Positions 58,296 to 64,000 of a stretch of DNA of 64,000 nucleotides are shown here, one piece after another. Source of the DNA: Siderastrea radians (Eukaryota > Cnidaria > Anthozoa > Scleractinia > Rhizangiidae); assembly GCA_964017195.1 (NCBI GenBank), contig OZ024887.1, positions 59,969,311 through 60,033,310 of the forward strand. Reading direction: 5' to 3'. The notes beneath the pieces were generated by a model that did not search any database, had not been told where the DNA came from, and saw only the letters and a program-made list of their open reading frames with translations. The position numbers and the translations under genes were made by a program. Position 1 is the first letter of the stretch. Each line of letters starts with the position of its first letter.

Positions 58296-58749
58296 TGCAA
58301 GGTGTTACGCCCATTTTGCGCATTAGCCAATAGAAAGCCTGAGAACTCTACAGGGTAGATGATGAGACGATGAAAAACATTAACGTTCATTGTCATTAAA
58401 GATGTGTTTATTGTTTATCGTGGTGTAAGATAGCTACAAACAGCGACACGTAAACAATCGACCTCATCGAAACTTAATTAAGAATATGTCGCTTCAGAGC
58501 CATTATCTTTAGTAGACTATTGCGAACCGAAAAAAAGCTTTGTTGTCTTCCGCCTATTGGCTAGAGGTGAAAATTAAACGCTGATGTTTCTTATTGTCCT
58601 CATCTATCAGTCTCTCAGGCTTTCTATTGGCTAATGCGCAAAATGGACGTAACACGTTGCTCTTGATAAGGGCAGGCACCAACGCTGAAGCTGATCAGTT
58701 TTGTAAAGGAGTCAAGCAAAGCCTACACTAAGCCTGCCTTCTCAGCAAC

Positions 58750-59119
58750 ATGGTATGATGAAAAGTGATAGATTGAATTTTTGCAATGAAGCACAGCGCA
58801 CATAAATTTTACCGGTCAGATCAATCGATTGCGTGCTGTATCCACCCATCGTTTGGTGTTTGTTTATATTCCAGTCAAAAAAGATAGATTTGCACGCCAA
58901 GAAAATTAGCTAACTAGCCATGAAATTTAATTTGGCTTCTCCGCACTCTGTAGTAAATTAAAATGGTGGTCACATTTTAAACTATTCTGACGTCCTTATT
59001 TGTATTTAAATCCAACAGAGTAAGATTGCTGAAGAGATGATGACCAAAGTCCATATGGAGGGCTGCATAAACGGCCACTTCTTCACGTTGGAAGGCGAAG
59101 GCAAGGGCAAACCGTTTGA
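58750..59119 (+). CDS. GFP-like gene 5, exons 1 and 2 (continues beyond window or truncated)
   Basis: ATG at 58750-58752 followed by GTATGA donor; exon 2 at 59019-59119 (101 nt, open, acceptor CAACAG, donor GTAAGC). Protein starts as in gene 4 ([15 protein letters not shown]). Exons 3-5 are not found up to 64000. However, intron 2 sequence resumes at about 62262 after a 3-kb insertion, so they may lie to the right of the window. The TATA block reads TTGATAAG rather than TTTATAAG. Confidence 0.75.
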
Positions 59120-59262
59120 GTAAGCTGAAGTCAGTTTTCAAATAAATGGAACCCCAAAATGCTTTTCTAATGGTGTCAGTGAGACTACGGCGGTCAGCAA
59201 AGTGGCTAGTTGCTATGTCCTTTATCGCCACAACCTTGTATAGTTATTTTCTGTCGTTTTAT

Positions 59263-62261
59263 TGAGCTATTTTGTCTACAAAATAGCCTCATAGTCGGCA
59301 TGCAGCCTCAAGTTTGTGGGAAGGTTGGTTCTTTGGTTGGTTGGTTTTTGGGTGGACCATGGTCGGCATTCCCGATGAATGTCGAATTTTACCGAAAGGC
59401 TAGTTGTCGGGGCCGGAACAAAAATGCAGATAAGAACGCACGAAAAATTCCGCTACTAAAGCGACACGACGAAAGTGTCCGGATTTTATTTGTTTGACGT
59501 TGGATATTTATATATCAAAGAGAAATGGCTGGCTTCCTTGTGGTAGACTTCCTTAGAAAACGAATCGTCAGCACAAACCTGGTTTAAACGTGAGTGGAAG
59601 CGAGGTCTAGTAAATAATTCGTGGGTTATCTGATATTTATGATGTTTGGTCTAGGAAATATTTGTCAGCTTCGTTTGTTTTGGTAGAGAAGAATTGGAAC
59701 AAATCCTTTGTACGCACGCGCATAACTTACGTTTGGAGTTATATGGTTCAACTTTAGAGTGTGAGAAATAACGTGATTTCTGTGCAGGGATGTCTCATAG
59801 TAAATGATGGTAAATAGATGGCAAGTAGTTTCAAGGTATAAAAAGGGCAGAATCGTGAATTTCGAACTAAAACGAATTATTGTTTGCACCTTTTGGTAGG
59901 TTTTAAAATTAATGCCCATGCCACTCGATCACTAGGTCCGTCAAATGCACAAGGTCGGCAAGGAAAAAGATTGTATGGGTGGCATAAAGGTTGCTCTTAC
60001 GTGCGACTAGCTAAGCGCAAGGTTAGAGGCGACTTCCCAGAGAAATGGGTTTCTGGTTAGGCTGCGTGGCGGTAGCGGGATTGGTTTGTACAAAGTTTGA
60101 GCGGAAAGATCAGCACGACAATCAAATCAAATCAAAACAATTATCACCGCCAATACGAAGACAAAAACGCAATAGCTCCACGCAAGATTCGTTTCACAGT
60201 TTTACAGACAAAAAAAATCGGTTATCATTTTCCGGATTAAAAAAAAAACGCATAAATTTACTCATTACCCGCTTCCTTTTAAGTTTCTCCCTTTGTTACA
60301 CAACTCTAGCTGCCACGAAAGCCAATAAAAAGCGCCGAAAACGAACTTTTGACAGTCTCGTGAAAGTCTCGTGACTCGCCATTGAACTTTGTCTCATCAC
60401 TTGTTTGTACGTGACAAAACACCACTTGTTTACACTAAACAGTAACCTGATCTCACGCTCAATCAACATAACACGTTCTTTACACATGAAATGACCCACA
60501 CCAAACATTATCACATGACTGCCCGGCCGTGCGATAAAATCCCCCCCCACCCCCACCCCCGGAGCTATTGAAGCAAAATTTGGCCTTGACTTGATCACGT
60601 GTACTCCCTGTGATAAAATTCACGTTGTTTACCACACAGGCGAACCACTCCATTATTTTCGAATTCGCTCATTTAAAATTCCAACGATTACCACCTCTCT
60701 ACATAAAAAAAAACATCCCTTAATTTTATTTTCACCCAATTTTGCATCTTACTTTCAGATCAAAACGCTCATGAAAACAAAATTTATTCGCTGAATACAA
60801 CCACTGATTTTTGCGTGGCTTCAGCGAAGCTGAGACCACTACCGTGTGGCACCAATATTTTTGCGGGAGTTTAATTCTGCGAATGGCGATTTTTTTGTGT
60901 GTTTTGCGGGACTAATTTTTGCGATTGGGGAAACTGTTTATTCTTCCTTGGAATTAATTTTTGCGATTTTCTGGAAGCCGCCTTCTATTAGGAATTATAA
61001 CATTCTCGTTTTTTGAGTATAAACAATCGAATGCAGGTGAACAACATGCAGATGTATAACACGTTAAAATAGTTAATCAATGGAGTACCTTCCGACGATC
61101 CTTTTCTTTAAAGCTTTTAACAGCTTAATACTTGTAATGTACCGACTGCAATTTTAATCGTTTTATTTCTGAATGTTTTGCTTCTAATTTCGTTTTATTT
61201 TTGAACGAAAGAGACGGCTTAAATAAATGGGCACCAACATAATATTACATCACATGTAAAAGGCGATGTTTGTATACAAATTTCGACAGTGGAGTAAATT
61301 TTTGCAGGAATTATTTTTTTCGCGGGAACTTTTAAAGCGGATCGTGAAAAAACCACGAAAATCCCAAAAATTTGAATCCGGAAAAAATTAGTGCCACATG
61401 GAATGTCAGCACGTGCGACGTTTCTGGCTTTTTTGACAGTTTGCTGCGTGACTAGTCACGCAAGAGTTGCACAAGTCACACAATGGCATGATCTTTTCTA
61501 ACAAGGCACGCTTATTACTCGTGTGTTCCAAAATATAAGTCCGTGTGAAATAATGTGGAAAATAAAACAGAGCTTATAGATATATATTTGTCTGGATACG
61601 GGAGTTGCCACGTTCGTCAAGCATGATGTCACGCAAGAAGAAGACGTACGTGACTTTCAAGATCGGCTATTCTCTTCTGGTTCAAATATTAATAAATTAA
61701 TTTTTGTGACAAGTTACGCTTCCTACTAGATCTAAAATATTTGTCCATGGAAAAATAATCTTTATAATTGAAAGCCACAAAATCAAATTTCAATCCATTG
61801 AGCTTCGAGAAACATCTGAGAATGAGCTTCAGAAAGGACTGTTTTGAATTATTTTGTTTGTCCCATATTCACACTGTTGTCAGATATTTTACAGTTTTTA
61901 TCTCACTTTCTTCTTGTTTTGTCGTACGTTGAAGCCACACTTGTACGCATTAGCGTACCATCTATTGATCAATGACGTATACGAATTCGAAACCACTAAC
62001 ATAAACTCAAACATTGATCTTTGATCACCTTCATTCTGTAAAAAGCCCTGGGAACGAGGTTGCACAATGTCGGACACAGCTCCACTTATAAGGTAAACTC
62101 TGTCTAAAAACCAATACTTTTCGAATGTTCAACGCTACTCAATATAAACAACATCCCAATAGTGTACCTTGGTACACGCACGTTCATTCAACAACCATTT
62201 CTGTACCTCTTCTTGACAGCTACAAAATAGCTCACGCACGCTATGCGTGCCTATGTTTAGT
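59263..62261. mobile_element. About 3-kb insertion in intron 2 of gene 5
   Basis: Gene 4 intron 2 reads CGTTTTATTAGTTTCGC (reverse strand); in gene 5 this is split between CGTTTTATT (59262) and TTAGTTTCGC (62262). The ends share an inverted GAGCTATTTTGT phrase, consistent with TIRs. The frames at 59210-59497, 60045-60374 and 60591-60794 show no domain. Unclassified. Confidence 0.55.
60845..61402. mobile_element. Possible MITE nested in the 3-kb insertion
   Basis: TGTGGCACCAATATTTTTGCG at left and AAAAAATTAGTGCCACAT at right are inverted; interior AT-rich with repeated TTTTTGCG phrases. Boundaries approximate. Confidence 0.45.
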
Positions 62262-62470
62262 TTCGCTGGGGAATTCAACTGTTACGTAATAGCACCAAGA
62301 TTAGTAAAAGTAATCGCATGAGACCGAGTGGAATTAAGGACAAATAGATAAAAAGAGAAAAGTACAATTTTAGTTCATTGACAAAAGACACTTAAAAGTC
62401 AAACTAAGTAAATTTTATTAAAGTCTTAAGCTAATTACATGAGTTTCGAAGCTTCCTCTCGCTCCCTGAA

Positions 62471-64000
62471 CCACAGGTAGCCAAAACTTGAGTCATGACT
62501 GAAAATTAATAAAATTTTATGAAATAAACAGTGTTTCTTTGTTTATATCTTACGTACTTGCTATCTAGGGCAAAAATTCGCTCTCCGAGCAAGAAGCGTC
62601 TTTCTAATTTTTGCTCCCAATTAGTACACTCTTTTTCTTTTATAAGAATCATTTTTATAAGAACATTGAGGCTGAGATTTGCCCCAAAATTTAAGAAAAT
62701 GTATGGGCTAAAATAAGAACATCCTCACGCTCAGCCAAATTTTACGCGTTCTTACAAAAAAAAAAGAGTGTATTATGATATTATGCAAGGTTGCACACAA
62801 ATCTGCCATTTCACACGCACAAAAAGCATATTCTTTTCGCTAAATGAGCTATATTTCTTGAAATAAGCCGTTTCCACTCACAATTTCCTCAAACCTGAAT
62901 GAATCCATAGTCGAAGATCAACTATACGCCGGAAAAGTTCCATCTTTCCCAACATTTGTCACCATAAACGGCAATACTTTGAGCTTCTTGTGTAAGAAAT
63001 CAAATGTCGGTATTCGACCGCCGACCTCTGCGCACAAATATATGCAAATATGCTAATCTCATCTCGCTGTTCTCTTCTCACTGGACAATTCGCACAATGG
63101 CGTGGACATGACAAAAACTACTGTGTCGGGGAGGTGTGAACGGTGATGAAATGGCCACGCTTCACGCATGAAATGTCACACTGTTTACAAACTGCCGGGA
63201 AAAACCACCAGACAAAAACTCGCGCGCGTTCCATTCGTCTCTGTCTTGAAGAAAATAAAAACACATTTGAATCCTCCTTATGTTTTCCCTAAACTGCAAC
63301 ATTTTACTGTCAACGTGTATTATATATTTGTTTTTAATTTCTCTCAAATACAAGATGCACGAAACTGTAGCACGCAGAGCATGTATGTATTTTGTAGCAA
63401 CCGTATGATGAGGAAATTTGCACTATATAAGCGAGTTTGTTGTTGCAAACAAGTGGTGGAAGAGTTTAGTCACCTGGTCTGTTATAAAGAAATGTCTTCT
63501 CAAAACGGAAGACAAATATCTGAGTAAAATGTTGCTTGAACTTGCAGTTTAGGGCAAACAAAAGGAGGCTCCAAATTTGTTTTTTGATTTTCTTCAAGAC
63601 AGAGACGAGTGGGACGCGCGCGAGTTTTTGTCTGGTGGTTTTTCCCGACGGGATTGTTAACAGTGTCACACTTCATGCGTGAAGCGTGGCCATTTGATTA
63701 CCGTTCACACCTCCCCGACACAGTAGCTTTTGTCATGTCCACGCCATTGGGCGAATTGTCCGGTGAGAAGAGAACAGCGAGATGAGATTAGCATATTTGC
63801 ATATAATTGTGCGCAGAGGTCGGCGGTCGAATACCGACATTTGATTTCTTACACAAGAAGCTCAAAATATTGCCGTTTATGGTGACAAATGTTGGGAAGG
63901 ATGGAACTTTTCCGGCGTATAGTTGATTTTCGACTATGGATTCAGTCAGGTTTGAGGAAATTGTTAGTGGAAACAGCGCATTTCAAGAAATATAGCTCAT
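62471..64000. mobile_element. Second foldback element copy, cut by the window end
   Basis: Same ends and interior as 56331-57482, located in the mirrored intron 2 of gene 5. The frames at 63168-63527 and 63466-63669 recur in the first copy and in its inverted arms, so they are repeat sequence rather than genes. Confidence 0.65.
62627..62770. mobile_element. 144-bp Tc1/mariner-type MITE nested in the foldback element
   Basis: CACTCTTTTTCTTTTATAAG...TTACAAAAAAAAAAGAGTG flanked by TA (62625-62626, 62771-62772). The foldback copy at 56331-57482 reads AATTAGTATTATAAG here, i.e. an empty site with one TA. Confidence 0.8.

Larger units (their letters stand above)
57695..59262. repeat. Head-to-head inverted duplication (gene 4 / gene 5 promoters, exons 1-2)
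   Basis: 57695-58480 and about 58500-59262 are reverse complements over promoter, exon 1, intron 1, exon 2 and the start of intron 2. The centre (about 58480-58560) has different sequence on each side. Confidence 0.8.

Noticed and set aside
60045..60374. 109-aa frame in the right flank
   Set aside because: Lys/Arg/Ser-rich translation of AT-rich insertion sequence without recognisable domain or gene structure.

Overview
The window is genomic DNA from a stony coral or a close anthozoan relative. The evidence is a cluster of GFP-like protein genes with the coral exon layout (about five exons, GT-AG introns, an X-Tyr-Gly chromophore triplet), AT-rich introns and many short inverted-repeat transposons. 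No species can be assigned from sequence alone.

Layout. 1-2495: gene-poor, with small MITEs. 2496-5551: GFP-like gene 1 (+). 5552-10121: gene-poor, with a decayed exon 5 copy. 10238-14753: GFP-like gene 2 (-), broken in exon 4. 15801-38151: a 22,351-bp Polinton/Maverick (adintovirus-like) element with 264-266-bp terminal inverted repeats and a 6-bp target duplication (CACCAG). 38356-43772: a long-TIR element carrying two nested insertions. 44952-49450: GFP-like gene 3 (-). 50492-50497: the matching EMPTY Polinton site. 53783-58207: GFP-like gene 4 (-). 58750 onward: head-to-head GFP-like gene 5 (+), whose exons 1 and 2 are visible; its intron 2 runs out of the window through a 3-kb insertion and a foldback element.

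The host locus was built by a tandem duplication with a period of about 8.83 kb (unit A about 11.57-46.27 kb, unit B about 46.27-55.1 kb). Its breakpoints lie in intron 2 of the GFP gene, so genes 2 and 3 are chimeras of older 3' and newer 5' halves. Unit A later gained the Polinton, a 1,031-bp CACTA-like element and a 2,475-bp TIR element; unit B keeps the unoccupied sites. A haplotype-collapse or assembly-tandem artefact would look similar and has to be excluded.

The Polinton appears coding-complete, and no gene is visibly broken. It carries a protein-primed family B DNA polymerase, a chromodomain integrase, a packaging ATPase, an adenain-type protease, a major capsid protein, three paralogous FYVTL-type proteins, a PLA2-domain protein, several small Arg/Lys-rich proteins with a recurrent QRGG motif, a GRF zinc-finger protein, a two-TM protein and a Gly-rich protein. 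Less usual cargo is a SLOG/DprA-like Rossmann protein, a tRNA-like Pol III gene next to the ATPase, and a bidirectional promoter duplicated in inverted orientation. Most genes have their own TATA box, often inside the upstream gene, as expected for a virus-like element that uses host Pol II.
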